A DNA stretch of 64,000 nt from Vanessa cardui (Eukaryota > Arthropoda > Insecta > Lepidoptera > Nymphalidae): NCBI RefSeq assembly GCF_905220365.1, contig NC_061154.1:496001-560000 (forward strand). The letters are read 5' to 3'. Both the position numbers and the translations under genes were made by a program. Shown here piece by piece: positions 21,001 through 36,000 of this stretch (the stretch's first letter is position 1; every line of letters starts with the position of its first letter). The notes beneath the pieces were generated by a model that had not been told where the DNA came from, did no database searches, and saw only the letters and a list, made by a program, of their open reading frames with translations.

Positions 21001-24000
21001 CCCCTATTTTGGGTCTCGCCGGAGGTGGCACGGGGTTTTCTTGAATTTCCCGCCAGAAAAGTTTTACCGTCTTTTTGTTTTTCTTTAACGTTGAACTGTT
21101 GGAATCGTTCAATATGTCCGATTGTGATGTCATGCTTGGCAAGTTTTTGGGTAAGCTGAAGAAGTTGTTTGGCGGAGGTGGGGGAAGACCCACTGGCGGG
21201 AGCATGTTGGGTGGGGGAGGCGGCAATAGGTTAGGCGGAGGAGGAGGGATAGCATTCGAAGTTGGTGACTCCATCTCCTCATCTGAATCGTATCTGAGAT
21301 CTGAAAAATCTAGGTCACACGAGTGGAATTCCCTGTTGATGCAGCCCTTTCTCAACTCTTCCCAGTGTAAATCATTTTCTGATACTTTAATTTCGTGTAA
21401 TTTTGGACTTTTCTCTATTGCTGGACTTTTTATCATTTCTGTAAAGTTGACGTTTATTTAGAATATACAAGATTGCAATTTTCAAAAAACAGATTTTACG
21501 TGATATTAAAAAGATTAACGAGGGTAAAATCTCAAAGAATAGATTGTAAAAAGATTTTTAATAAATGTAAAAACCAACTACCTTTAGATTTGGATTTGGC
21601 TAATTCTTCTTTGGCTTTCGATACTATTCCTGCCATTTCGGAGACCCTTATAGGCTTCTCTTCCGTGGAAGGAGTGAGGGGACTTGTTAACCTCTGGGCA
21701 AGGTCTTTAATACTGTGCTCTCGATTCAGTAGAATCTCCCTGTCATCTTTTGGTTCTGGGGAGAAGTCTTGCCCGCTCCTCACCGTGGACAGAATATCCG
21801 TTGTGTTGACGCTGTGACCCAGGGTCCCATTTTGGATCCTCTGTTTCAAGCCGGTTGTGTATCTTTGGTTTCCTAAACATAAAACATTATGATGGGGGTG
21901 TTGTTCGTAAATAAAAAAAAATGAATGGAATACAAAAATAGTAACGGAAAAATGGAAATAAATTCAGCGAAAAACATGATAAGCGCAAATTAGTGGGTTA
22001 GCGAATGCACAAACCATTCATCAGAACTTCCGGTATGTAACTGGGTTTGGTTCTGTTTGTGTAAGTCTTCTCCGCCTCCTGTCCATGACCGTTGACGTCA
22101 TTGGAATTGTATACGACGGTACCGTTAACGGTGCCGTTTATGGAGTATTTGGGACTCGATTCAGTGTAAGTTCCATTGGTCTTAGTGTAGGTTCCGTTGA
22201 TGTTGTAGGTTCGGTTCGGGCTCCACTGGTCGCTCTTCTCAAACAGTCCATTGTAAATTCCGTTTGAGTTGTTCATGAGTTCTTGCTGTTGTATTATGTG
22301 ATGCGCCTGCCTCGCGTACCTGTCTCTCCGCCTCTTGAGAACTGAGCTTAGCTCTTTGTTTTCCTTGGTATCAATAATGGTAGGCAGGTACTGAGGTCGC
22401 GGTGGGGTCATTATGTTCTCTGGTTCCACCTGCACTGGCTTCGCTGTTGATTGTTAGTGAAATGCGACGTTTAAGGCAGAGTCAAAGCGAATGCGAAAAA
22501 AAGACATCGATTACAACTGGAAGTTAAGTCATGAAATGGGTACAAGAAATACACTCAACAGATTGAGCATGCAAGGTCACACCGAGTAAAACAATGCTGT
22601 CTTTAACTTTCCAGCGCTTACCTTTCTCTTTGACTTCTTGTTTTTTGGACTTTCGTCGTTCTGATGGTTTCAGGTTTAGACTTCTTCGTCGCACTGAAGT
22701 TATGACAGATTCATCTAGTTGTCTATCAAGTTGAGAGAAGAGATTCTTTATTAAATTGTACAAAATATTGAATATTTTTGTTAATTTAAAAGAAACAAAA
22801 GTGTGGACGCCGTAGCAAGGGATAGCGCTGGAGGTAATTGGTCGTCGTCAATAAAAACACCCGTTATATATAAGGCCGACTTTGCTTAAGACCTTACTAG
22901 TTAATTACTAAAATACTTATGCGTTATAGGTCTATTCAATCACGCAGGCGCGCCTCAAAGTGATCGCTGTTTAATGAAATAAATTTATCAAACATAATCT
23001 AATTTGTATTTTTTGCTGTTGCTCAGGCGTCTCACGCTCGCTGAGACTTATTATAAACACGAGCGTCTCCTACTCATAGCAATGCACACCGATAATTCTG
23101 TAACCTGAACTTGTCTATTTATTTATTAAGTTTATTTTATTTAATCAGCATAATTTAGTTACTTACTTGAGTGCGGTTCCAGTCTCATCGCCGTCCTCGT
23201 ACAGAAGCACAGCTTCGAATATTTGCAGTTGCCTCAGGAGATCTAAGTCCGTCCCTTGCTTGGACATGTACAGCTGTATAATGTCGTCGATGCCCTGGTC
23301 CTGCAGGGAGTCCACTTGGTCGTAGTACATGTCTCTATCGGGCACATTATTCAGGCATCTATTAATCAGCGTTGTAGCGTAAATGAGTAGTTCCGTGTCG
23401 GAAGCATCGAAGTCTTGGAGGATTTTCATTACGTTGAACCACGGCTGTCGGCTGTTGGAACTGTCGACGGCGTTGATGGCGTCGATGAGGATGAGACAAT
23501 TTTTCTCCGTGTACTCTACGAAGACTAGAAGAAGTTTGAGAGCAGTTTTGACGACATGTCTGAACTTGCTGGAGATGAGGGAGTAGAGCCACTGGACGCA
23601 GCGCTTGTGGCTCATCACGCCGTGCATGCCGTCGACGTAAAGAAGGATCTGTGAAATGTTGAAGAATTTTACCAAAATCTCCACATGTCGTTATGTATTA
23701 AACATCGATCGTTTTTAATGTTTCTATATCCATTGCAGAGACTGTTACAAATAAAAAAAAAATAACGATATTAGAAACATAATTATTTAATAATCCAACT
23801 GCATCTGACGTAAGTGAAATTTTATATTATTGAATATATTCTATCACGGGTGTGTCATGTGTTCAGTCGTGGTATTATTACCTTTTCTTCAAACAGTACC
23901 GATAACATCCTTGTGACATTTTATGAGTCTATTGTCGGAATTCAAAATTTTACTTTTGATGTATACAGTTTTAAAAATACTGCTTTAAAAAATTTCGGAA

Positions 24001-27000
24001 TATTGATTGACATGTTAAAAAGGTTTCGTTATGGTTCTATTGCTTCATACTTTTTTATGGCGTATTATTGTTTCCACTTTTACATAATATACCAACATTA
24101 GCCCACAAATCTATCATTTCGTAGGTATTATTTTTTTAAAAAGGGAGAGTTTATAATTTTCCTATCGTTTCTTCTCTCTAGAAGATGCTTTTGGACACTG
24201 ACTAATCAATAATGATTTTTGTAAAATAGTAAAATTTGCCTAAATATAATACATTTGATTTGATTTAATTAAATTAATTTTCTTAAATCGATTTAATTGA
24301 ATTGTTTCTTTTTCATTTAAACTATATATGTAGAGTATGGGAATTAATTGACTATGACATACAAAACCATAATAATCTTTTATATAGTTATTCGTTCGTA
24401 TAGGATTATATAAGTACATATTTCTTGATCAGACAAAAATCACATCGTTACTGCAGTTACGTTAAATTATCAACGTTTATATTAGCATATAATATTTTAT
24501 TTTTGTATTTGCTAGAGTAAAATAATAACATATTTTTTTTGCCAAAGGTAAACAATATCCATTTAGTGATACCAGTAAAAAAAATTGAAAATAATTTGTG
24601 TAATAGAATCTTCCTTATAATATTTGCGTGAAACGTCTTTTATAGTAGGTTATGTTTACCTGTCCGAGAGCTCTTAGGATGTAGTCCAGGTAGTTGTGGT
24701 CCGCCATGGTGGCGACCTGCATGAGGCAGTCGAGGCCCTTGTTGGCGACGAACTCGTGCACCAGGTCCTTGTCCGACTGCAGGATCTGCTTGAGCGTGAA
24801 CAGCGCCCGTCGCAGCTCTCGCCCTTGAGAGTGCAGGAGCCTCTCTAAGGTATTAACAAAAACATAACATAACACTTTAGTAATAATAAGTTATTACTAA
24901 TATAGATATCAAACATGTTACTATGAATAAAAGGGGTGGTGGGCGACTACTAATTAATATAAAAAATATAGGTATAGGTAAAATTATATTTGAAATTTGT
25001 AATTTTTCATAAAATAATTGAGAAATCGTTGTAGCGGGACACTGACAATATAAAAACTATACGTACTATGGAAATACAATTATCACGTATTCATCCCTTT
25101 GATATTCAAGAAACTTACTTTCGTTTCGTTTTGTTTTAGCAATCTATTAAATAACCAAACAAAGGGGATTCCTATATCGCTGTGATCCATATATTTTTAA
25201 TTTTAACTTGTTCCTATGAAAATTATCAATAATTTGGAACATATTCGTAAATCTAAATAAGATTAATTAGCTGCGTATTTAAACAAGTCTTCATTTAATT
25301 TATGTAGGTATCAATATAAATAAAGTTGAATACTACTGGATTGTGAATAGCATCAACAGCGGCAAGATAGTTCTGATTTTCCTCACGCTGCTCCTCACTC
25401 CCTGTTAACATTATCGGCCGAAAAATATGATTTGAGAAGTGAGTACAGTACGAGTGAGTAGTGAGTAAATAAAACTTACCAATGATGGCGTGCACGCGGA
25501 CCGAAAGTTGAGTGCGCAGCACCAGCGCATTTTTGCGACTAGAAAAAAAAGAAAAATACAACATTAATTATCTTTATTATTACAGACAAAAAAGGAATTA
25601 ATTAAAAGCTAAAATATTATATACTAGCTGTGCTCGCGACCTTGTACGCGTATGAATGTAAAAAAAAATATATTATTGCCTAAGTTCCTCCTTATTATAT
25701 CAGTTATCTGCTAGTGAAAGTCCCGTCAAAATCGGCTCAGCCGTTCCAGAGATTACCCGGAACAAACAGACGGGCAGACAAAAAGTGTAAAAAAATATTT
25801 GGTACATGTAATGTGCATACACACATATGTATTGAGTAAAAAGGTCTATTTTAATTTTACAAACAGACATTCCATTTTTATTATATGTATAGATTGATGG
25901 AACTACGTTGAACAACAAGTTTCTCTTTTTTACCAAAACTTTTACGTTGTCCCTAGACAAAGACATATTTTAATTCCAAAGTAACCACTCTCCTTAAAAC
26001 TAATTTAGCGAGTGTATTTAAAGACGGATTAATCTCAGACACTCAGAGATAAATCAGAGACAGGTCTAGGCTAGATTTGTTTTACATGATTATATTGGCT
26101 TTTCGTTAATCAGAAACAATAAGTAAAATTTTAATTAAGATTTTTAATGTTTTATTTGTTTTTTTTTATTGTTTAATTATGCATATTTAGTTATTTCTTT
26201 TCGGGTAGTGTAGATTTAATTGAAAATTAATTTCTTTTTAATCTTCAATGTCGGATTGTAAATAAATATATATAAACTAAACACTATTATGAGCACAATA
26301 TCGCTACGCCATCAGCAAATCGCACGGAAGACTTAATCCTAAGGTTTGTTTATATTCATTTATTCTTCGATTCAAGTAGGCCATAAGTACATTCTAATAA
26401 TAAATAAAAAATATAGTATACTAGCTGTGCCCGCGACCTTGGACGCGTTTGAATTTGATAAAAATATTATTGCACCCTAAGTTACTCCCTATTATATCAG
26501 TTATCTGACAGTGAAAGTCCTATCAAAATCGGACCAGCCGTTCCATAGATTAGCCGGAACAGACAGACAGACCGACAAAAATTGTAAAAAATGTTATTTT
26601 GCTATATGTACCGAGTATAAATACATATACATTGAGTAAAAAAGGGCTATTTTAATATTACAAAGAGACAATCCAATTTTATTATATGTATAGATATACG
26701 CACGCACTGTTATATATACAATATCAGTGTTAGTGAGTAAGTCCTGGCTTGATGTGATGACATTTTTTGACGCACGCTGATATAAATTCAGAGGGACTTA
26801 CTCATCGATATCACATGCGTCTTTGAAATCCTTCTGCGAAACGAGCTCGTCCTCCTCCGAATCCAGGGTTGAGATAAAAGAAGTGTCGTGGCACGAGTCG
26901 CCGATGCCCGAGTCGACCGAGATCTGCCTCATGATGTCGGTGTCGCCGGCGGAACAATCGAAGTGCGAGTCGACGAGAGACACGCTCATATTCGATTCCA

Positions 27001-30000
27001 TAATCTCATTATCAGATTCACAGGATGAATTTATAAACTTAGAGATTTAAACTATTCCTCGTGTACAATATTTTAATTCCCGCGCTTGCGTCCCCGATCG
27101 GCGTTCATTGAGAACTAAGCTGCGCCCGCGCTGATTCAGTTGAATGTGGGAAAAAGGGTACACTGATTTTATTGCTGGGCAATATACCCTCGCGCTATTT
27201 ACATTTTTTTAAACATGCCGTTCAATTAGTGGCGTTTGGTTTTTAAGTTTATATTAAATATTTCAATTTTAACTACTTTTTATAAGAAAAAATGACTTTC
27301 TAGGTTTTTAAAATGCTTTACTAATTTGAAATATGTATATTTTTTATTATAATAATAAAACTAGTAATCTTCGAAGTATAATTAAATCTATTCTGTGTTT
27401 TTCACTCTGTTTTCTTCGTTTACATGTTTTACTTCTTATGTAATATGAAATAATAATATTTAAATGTTTTATTGATTTTCTTATATTTAGACGATTCATT
27501 TTACATATGTGATCGGAACTCTTATAGTTTCTCGAAGACGAATGCGTTTCGCAGTGGATCAGCCTGTATAAAGCTCTCATAGTGCAAGTTCATTGTGTGC
27601 GTCGTCTGGTTTTTGTGCATTCTGCTCCATCGCGATTGATCTAAAAACTCCATAACGCCGAACACTCACGGTTTCGCTTGCGTCTAGTGATTTCTACACT
27701 TTCTATGGCAAATTATACGCTATGATATTATTTCCAATTACCTACATATTAAATAAAACTAAAACTATAATGTACTACGTATAACTGTTGTATGTTATTG
27801 CTATCCACTAACACGCACACTTTTTTAAATTTAACGTATACGAGAAAACAAAAACAGGAACGATTTGTATGGAAACGTTGACTAAAAGACGAAAATTACT
27901 ACATTTTCGTAACTTCATTAAAACTGAAATCGTATAAAAAATGTAGTTGCGATGACATATTAAACTATAAGATAAGTCAAAGTAACCGTGTTTATTGTGA
28001 ATAATTAAAAGGATCTCATTTCCGGGAATTTTATAGTCATGGCTTTGATATGGAAGTTAGCTAACGTTTTACATAATTTGGCAAAAATCCGATATCAGAT
28101 GGCCACAGATGTTACCGGGTTACGCGTAACGGTAACCTAAATAATGTACATGTGTCGAATCCGGCGGAACTATTTCGGTCTACGTAAATGGTGCGACGAC
28201 CTTTACTTTACAAAGACGACTTCTTTACTCAAGAAATGTTTCAAAATTGCCATATTGATATCTTAGTGCAGTTAACCTGCCTGTAGATAGTTTGTTAATT
28301 CTGCAACGTTGTAATTTACTTAGTGCTAATTCAAAAACTAATAAGAATTGTGAGAGATGTAGCTGTATCTGTCAAATCGGAATAAGGTCAAATCATAATA
28401 TAGTCACCAGATATTATGCCATTTACCACGTCATTTTATATTCTAGGGTAAATGATAATGAGCCAGAATGGTATTTACCAATAAGAATGGCGTATTGATC
28501 CAAAACTTTCAGGTCACATGGGCAGTAACCATAACATGAATTTAGAATGGAAGTAGACTCCAGTTTGTTACGACTGCATCCTTATATCGTCGGTACATTT
28601 GTCAATCTTCATAAATATAATAGACCAACTGCCCCATGCATTTCCCCTTTTGTTCCCCACATTGTTACACAAATAAGAAATAAGTTTGAACATTTAATAT
28701 TCATTAAAATTAGTTTGTTAGGCTAAGGCTTCGCTCTCGTTGTGGGGGTCGGTTGTCAAGTGTTCGCCGTGTAAAAGGAGCCTCCTATGGAATTCTTGTT
28801 TGCTTCATGCCAAATTTAATCGAATTCGGTTTTATGGTTCGGCCGTAAAAGAGAATTCCATAAGTATTCCATTTATTCCATTAGTAATATTCATAATTAA
28901 ATATATAAATAAACGTTATATTCTCAACTATTTATTATATACAACGAGTAGAAAAAGACACACTAATATTGAATATAGCTATTTGTTTGTTTTTGTTTCG
29001 CGTATAGCTATACTTCGATTCGTATAAACTTTTGTATTCATTTATTTTATAATAATCAATATTTGAATCAATCTATTCAAATTATTAGATTTCGTCTGAC
29101 CATAGAGGTCACATATAATATTAGTATGTCATGAAAGATGGGTAGGTGTATCATTGAAGATGGCGATCGCGAAATCAAACCTGGATAAGGACCCCTTACA
29201 CACCAACTGTAGTGGTGTTGATACCTATTTTTTTCGGATGTGATGTAAGTCGGATTTTTTTTATGGAATAACTTGTCGGACGAGCATATGGGCCACCTGA
29301 AGGTAAGTGTTCACCATCGCCCATAGACAATGACGCTGCAAGAAATATTAACTATTCCTTAAATCGTCAATGCGCCACTGACCTTGGGAACTAAGATGTT
29401 ATGTCCCTTGTGCTTGTAGTTACACTGGCTCACTCACTCTTCAAACCGGAATACAACAATACTGCGTACTGTTGTTTTGCTGTAGAATATCTGATGAGTG
29501 GGTGGTACCTACCCAGGCGGGCTTGCACAAAGCCCTACCACCAAGTAATCTTCTACTTTAATTACTTTGTAATTTTCTACTGTACATTACATAATGATTA
29601 CCTCAGCACTGGGATCTTATTGCATTTTACACACACGAGTCGGATTATCTACGTATATTTTTTTCTGAATGAGGAAATTGAGGAAGCGAATCGTGTATAC
29701 TGAACGGAGGGGACACGGGAAGTGTCCGGAGGGGGCTGAATGGATCAACACAATTGCACATGTTCATAAAGATCACTTATCTTGTTCCTTTATATGTGAA
29801 ATTATATAATAAAAGTTTTTATATTACGTTATAAACTGGCACACATATTATCTCTGATTACATATCGTTGGTCGAAAAGAATAAGAGCTTAAGTGCCAAA
29901 ATTGAGTTTGAGGAAATAAGGTTTAAAGTTTCTTTTCCACAGACGATATATTGATGGCAATGTCCTAACCGATTTCAACCACGATAGGCATTAAATAGGG

Positions 30001-33000
30001 ATTCTACTACGCTAACACAGAAGCTGTCTCGAAAGATAATATAAAAACGGCCAACTGCCTGACACTGGCTACTAAGAATTTATTAACGAAAAAAAAATTT
30101 AATCTTACTGTTAATCCGACCCGGAGTTCAATTTTCAAGTTCACCTCGGATCCGAGAGTCTGACTAGCCACTACACAGAAGTGCATTGTAAATAATATAA
30201 GTATAAAATCATAGTGAAAAAGTCTTCGATTATTTGGCCGACGTCGGCTAAACGTTTTAATCATTCAATAAGACTATCGACAACAGTTTTTCGCAACGAA
30301 TTTTAGTTATAGTTTTAATGATTCTTTCTTATTTGATTTTATTTATAACGTTAATTTACTTATCAACCTACAACAATCATTATGACTATTAAAGCATTAA
30401 TAGGAGCATTAGATACATATAAGATTTTAAATGAACATGGCTATTTTTACTATTACAGTTATTAATGTCGAAATATGGAACTCCACCGAATAAAAATAAA
30501 ATGGTAAATATCCCGTATTCAATAACTAGATAGCTATTATTGAGCTTTTACGAAATCTATAAGTCGAAACAAAATACATGAGCACTGGATACAATAAATG
30601 AATGTAGGTTAAACTCAATGCGAATTTCTCACAAGCACATCGCGTAGAATGAATTGTAAACGAGCTGAAAAACATCGGCTAGCTAAGCCCTTGTCCTAGT
30701 TCAGTGACCTTTAGCAACCTGCGCTGGACCAAGTCGTAAGCTCACAATTATATTTTTTGTTTCAATGTATTGTTTATACGCTCACCTGTCTTGTAAACCT
30801 TCCAGTTCTTCATCCTGTTCCCCGAGAGTGGAATCCAGGTCTAAATAGGGCCCGTAGTCGCCGTCCTTGAACACCTGCAGCGTTGCATCGTCCAGCTGCA
30901 ACAATTGTAATCAATATATAAATAAAATTAGTAATTTAAAATTATTAATTATTAATAGCGCCATCTGTCGGTTAGTTTAGGAACTACGATGTCGTGTATA
31001 ATTTTATGCCGGTGCTGTGAATTGTGATATGAGATGGGAGAGATACGAGAGGGAGCTGTCTGTATTATCTCAATTAAAGGCTATTGAAATGATTACTGTG
31101 AAAACAGTGTTTACAAAATAAATTAATTTTTTTTTAAATTAAAATAAATATTTGTTCTTTTATTACAATTACTGGACGCTTTAAGTGGCGGTAAAACTAC
31201 CTCGTTTAATTTTATTGTTTGTTATATGTAGGCGGGCTTTATGAGTCGCCTGATGGTAAGTGTACGACACCAACAGAAGTCGGTGCTGGAATAATTATTA
31301 ACCATTCCTTGTATTGTCAATATGCCGATAACTTCGAGAACTAATAATAATGTAAAGTTGTAATTACACTTTGCGGCTTTAATTACAATGGCTCACTCAA
31401 GTACATAACAATAACAAATGATTATATTTGGAGGTAAAATTCAAATAAATATTTTATCGGAAAGAACTTTTTCACAAGAACAGACAATTGATATATAAAA
31501 ACATCGAAGTCATAATAGTATAAAATGGTTTTTGTACATTCCTAACATATGCCAATCTCGAAGTCCGCGTGGTATAATATATGTATAATAGGTATATATA
31601 GAAGATGCAGCGGTGAGGCAAACTGCTATTTGTTCAGTGGCTTAGGGCTGTCCCAAAAACAAAATGAGTCAACTAATAAATTTAGATATTAGCGAAGGTG
31701 TAAACGCAGTCTGCGTGTTTAGATCTTATATCTAGCGCGTTGCGGTGGCGGGTGGCCAAGATTCGGGATGACAATATTAACATAGATATAATATTTCTAT
31801 TCTATGCGAATATTTTTAATTAAGCACTGTAACTGATATTATGTTCCTGTTGCCCTGTATCCTCACATTATTATCTACGCCCTTAATATATTTTTTGGAA
31901 TATTAGCAATTTGTATCTATAGATTAGAATAGATTCATTTAGAAACAGCCTCACGTTTGCATCTGCAGGTTTTCAGCCAGGAGCTGTTGCACTCCAGCTC
32001 CGCGGTCGTCTTTGAATGCAATTCCATCGGATTATTGGACACTCGATCGCATGCGCTGTTGATTTGTCCTTGCGATTGACCGCTGATACCGAAAATCGGC
32101 ATTATTGTTTTGTTATAAAGAATCGCCCCGGCATAAATAAAATATAATGTTTAAATACAAATACCGTTTAAAAATCGTACATTTTAATGACAACGCGAAC
32201 AGTTAGCGATAAGAACAGTTATAATAACTGGCATTAAGGATCGTATGCACGCGTCCTTAAGTATTAAGCTATATTACGACACAACTTAGATGTAGCATCG
32301 GCAAAATTCGTAAAAACAATAACATCCAAATTATCAATATTTATTTCTTATGTGAAAGATCTTTACACAAACGTAATAACTTGTAATATCATATGACTGA
32401 ATTATATTCGTTAATTTGACACTTCGATTTTTACATGCACTTGCTTTCTCGGGTTGACCTGACGCGAGAATTTGTAGCGACGAATAGCGTCGAATGGGGC
32501 GATACGGAGCTGTTTCTATTGGTTGCATAAATCGGCATTAATGGGTTTTACAAATTTTGTCGATGCTACATCTAAGTTGTGTCGTACATATTGTTTGTGA
32601 CGAAATTAAACAAATATTTACACAACAGAATCCAAATAAAACACAAATATTTTTAAACTGCGGACAGCGGTTGATGCAGTCTCTAAGATTAAGTATAAGT
32701 CCGAAACTAAAATTCAGGAGCTCGATTTACTCTTAAGTGTTTTTTGACAAATTTTGTAGAGTCGACTTCATTTTGATTCAACTCCGGTTTTTTTTACATA
32801 CGAATGTGTTAATGTATAACACCTGCGTGTGTAATCGAAGACCAATATCTTGCCTTCAAGATGTAGTTAATTGAGATGTTTGGACCAGTCATTTCTAAGT
32901 TGGTTGCTAATAATTAGCGCCTCAACAAGCTTTGTCCTGGTGCCACTTATGTCATTTTTATATCAATGCTTAAATAAATGGTATCGAACAGGAAAGTGTT

Positions 33001-36000
33001 TTCATTGTCACTAGTAGTTTGCCTGGTATCTTGTTTTTAGATGTTTAAACCTGTTTATTTTTTTAAGATATCGGTATGCGGACGGACAAATGGGCCCCTG
33101 ATGGTCAGTGGTCATCCCCATAGACAATGCCACTGTTAGAAGTATTAACCATTCCTATCCGGAACTAAGATGTTATGTCCCTTGTGCCAGTACACTGTCT
33201 TACACACCCTTCAAACTGGAACACAACAATACTGAGTACTCCTATTTCGCGATGTAATATTTGATGAGTGGTAACTATCCAGACGTGCTTGCACAAAGGC
33301 CTCACTACCAAGTAAATCTAGTGACTGACTATTGATAAATAGTCGAGCAAGAATATATCCTCAGATTCAAATATCAAAAAGCGAATACAAATTCCTAGTA
33401 GTATGAAACGACTCGTCTTTTTCTTAATTCGTCACAATTGCAGCTTTAATTATTAATATAAAATCCGACAATGAGATTTAAGTGGAGTCGGAGGCAGTTA
33501 ATATTTTAATTAATTCGAGTAGAAATAGAAGTGACGAGTCAACACCTAAATGTTGATCGTTAGTCATAAACTAAAATTATAGAAAATCACCTGTCGCTAC
33601 CAAAGGTGGCCTTGTTGGATGTTTGTCGGAGATTAAATCACGATAGTGATAGAAAAAACCTCTCGTTAACGATTACTACTTAAAAAAAAGAGTTCCTTTG
33701 AGAAATTAAAACTTTTAATTTTAACCGTGAATACAAAATGTCAAATCAATTTTAATAGTAATTATTTCAGTACATATTCGTGTTAATATTTACTGATTAG
33801 TTAAATTGATTCGTTGGTCTGGCCAGCAAAAACTTTAATAGGTTTTTATATGGAAAAAGCTTAAGAAGCAGCCGGGAGATATACTGTCGATCTTACACTA
33901 TTCCATCGGAGTGTCAAGACGTCGCTTATGCTCTCGGAGCTCTTTCAGTGGCATCATATCGCCAGAATTCTGATGAATATTAATCTTAAATATTTATTTA
34001 TCATTGTATATTGAACAATATTTAAACCGTTCCAATATCATACAACGTTTTGAGCGAATGTCACATTATAAACGAAAAGAATTATTAGATCTGTAAATAT
34101 GTTGATTCTATATCGTAGATAAATAAACTAGCGAATGTCGCCGAGATAATATTTCTACAATATTTTGCGTTCGTTGTGGTCGTCGCTAATGTCAATGTTA
34201 ATACAATTTATTGGCGCTCTGTGCTTCGACGCTGATGTCATTTAAATATGGCTTCCAGTTGAGAAATATCTTTATCCATTTAAAGTTGTAATCTGGTCGT
34301 ATACGCACGCCGCCGCTTTATTAGATTGTTAGTTTATTATCAATTAAACGGGAGTAACGTCATGGTATCTAGGTCTGTTTGCAAGTTACGACTAATCTCA
34401 AGAGATTAAACGATGCACGTGCTTGTGCTTGCAGGTTTAGATAAAGCGATACCGGGCTGATCTGTTTTACACGATCACTTAACCAATTTTATTAAGCGAC
34501 ATGCTAGCCTTATTAACCTCACATGTAAGGACGATAGAGCTGGGTATATTTTATGTGTTATTAAATTACTTCAGAGTCGACTTTTCGTTTTGACTTCTTC
34601 ATATTGAGTTTTATCTTCTAATAATCTGCGGTATAGCGGTGTAATTAAATAACGTGTATGGTATATGTATGGTACGTCGTACTAGTCAACAGATTTGACT
34701 TCGACTTTCTGTGGATGGCCGATGAGCGGAAACTTTGGTCTATGTCAAGGAGTGGGCTATTAAGTCTCAATAATATACATCGTATAGTTTATAATTCTCA
34801 ATCATTATACGGCTTGCTGCCCGTAAATAGGACTTATATTTATTCCAATCTCACCTTGATACGCTTAAAAAAAATTCAGCGGTTTTAGTTTTAGTGACAA
34901 AAAGAGTAAAATTGTCTTGGGATATTATTTATTGGTTTATACTTGTATTTAATAAGGTACAGTAACAGGTACTGTTAATCTGTTAGAACATACTGGAAAG
35001 TCGTCGCGAACACGATCGTGAAATATCAGAGTGATACAGATGCCGACTGTAATAATTATAACATTAAAGTTTTACCAGAATCAATGATTGTCGTAAGTCG
35101 GTTTCCAAAATTTCGCGAGAAGATACGAACTGAGTTCTTACGAGACCTGTGCTAGTGAATCTCAAGTCTATACTCATCGACTTGATTCATCAATTGAGCT
35201 GTCGTGGTCAAATGAAGCCATCAGAAGACATCTATCGTATCAGCTGATGAATACATCAAACTGTCAGATTGATTACCATTAGTGTTCGATAGTTGACTTT
35301 TGACAGATATACTTGTCCATTGACAATGTTATTTTAACACAAAAAGGTTAAAAGTGCAGCTACAATATTATGATAGTAGGTGTCCACATGAAGGGGTCTA
35401 AGTCGTCGTCGTGTGTTACAAGGCTGTAAAAAGTCTGGTTGCTAACGTAACGGTTGTTCAGCGCCGAGGCGGCGGGCAGTAGTGACAGCTTGTAGACGCA
35501 TTATAATAACTACCTGTTGAATGTCTCTGTATTGTCTCGAGACTCGAGACTCGAGACTCAAACTGGTTGCCATTGTTTCACTTGACGTTAAACGCCGGTA
35601 GAGCTGAGATCGTAATGCGTAAAATATTTCATACGACCCGTTCCGCAGACAGGGACGTCGGACATGAATGATGTTTTTGATGTCCTCTTTCCACTTCTAA
35701 GTAACGTCGGTGATTAGTACAAGGCTTACACGGACAAAAAATCATATTATATAATAACATGTTTAAGAATAATGTGTTCATACTTGATTGTGACGTCGTA
35801 AATTATAATTATAAAACAATCCGGTTACATCGAAACTGCGCGTTTCACAGTCCATAAATCGTGAAGAATTACTTTTACGAATGTTGAGTAAATGTCTTAA
35901 TTTAAAACCACTGCTCAGTTCAGTGGTTTGCGCGAGACGCACGCACTACCACGACCCCGATACCATTCCATAACGTACTAACTTTCGTCGGTGGTGACCG

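Larger units (their letters stand above)
25539..30785 (-). other. Fhos intron 2 (5.2 kb), holds the alternative first exon
   Basis: Carries the internal ATG exon 27001-26802, two Helitron-like copies, a family B copy and a diverged SINE. The remaining sequence 27002-28700 shows no other coding frame; it should include the promoter of the short isoform if that exists. Confidence 0.7.
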
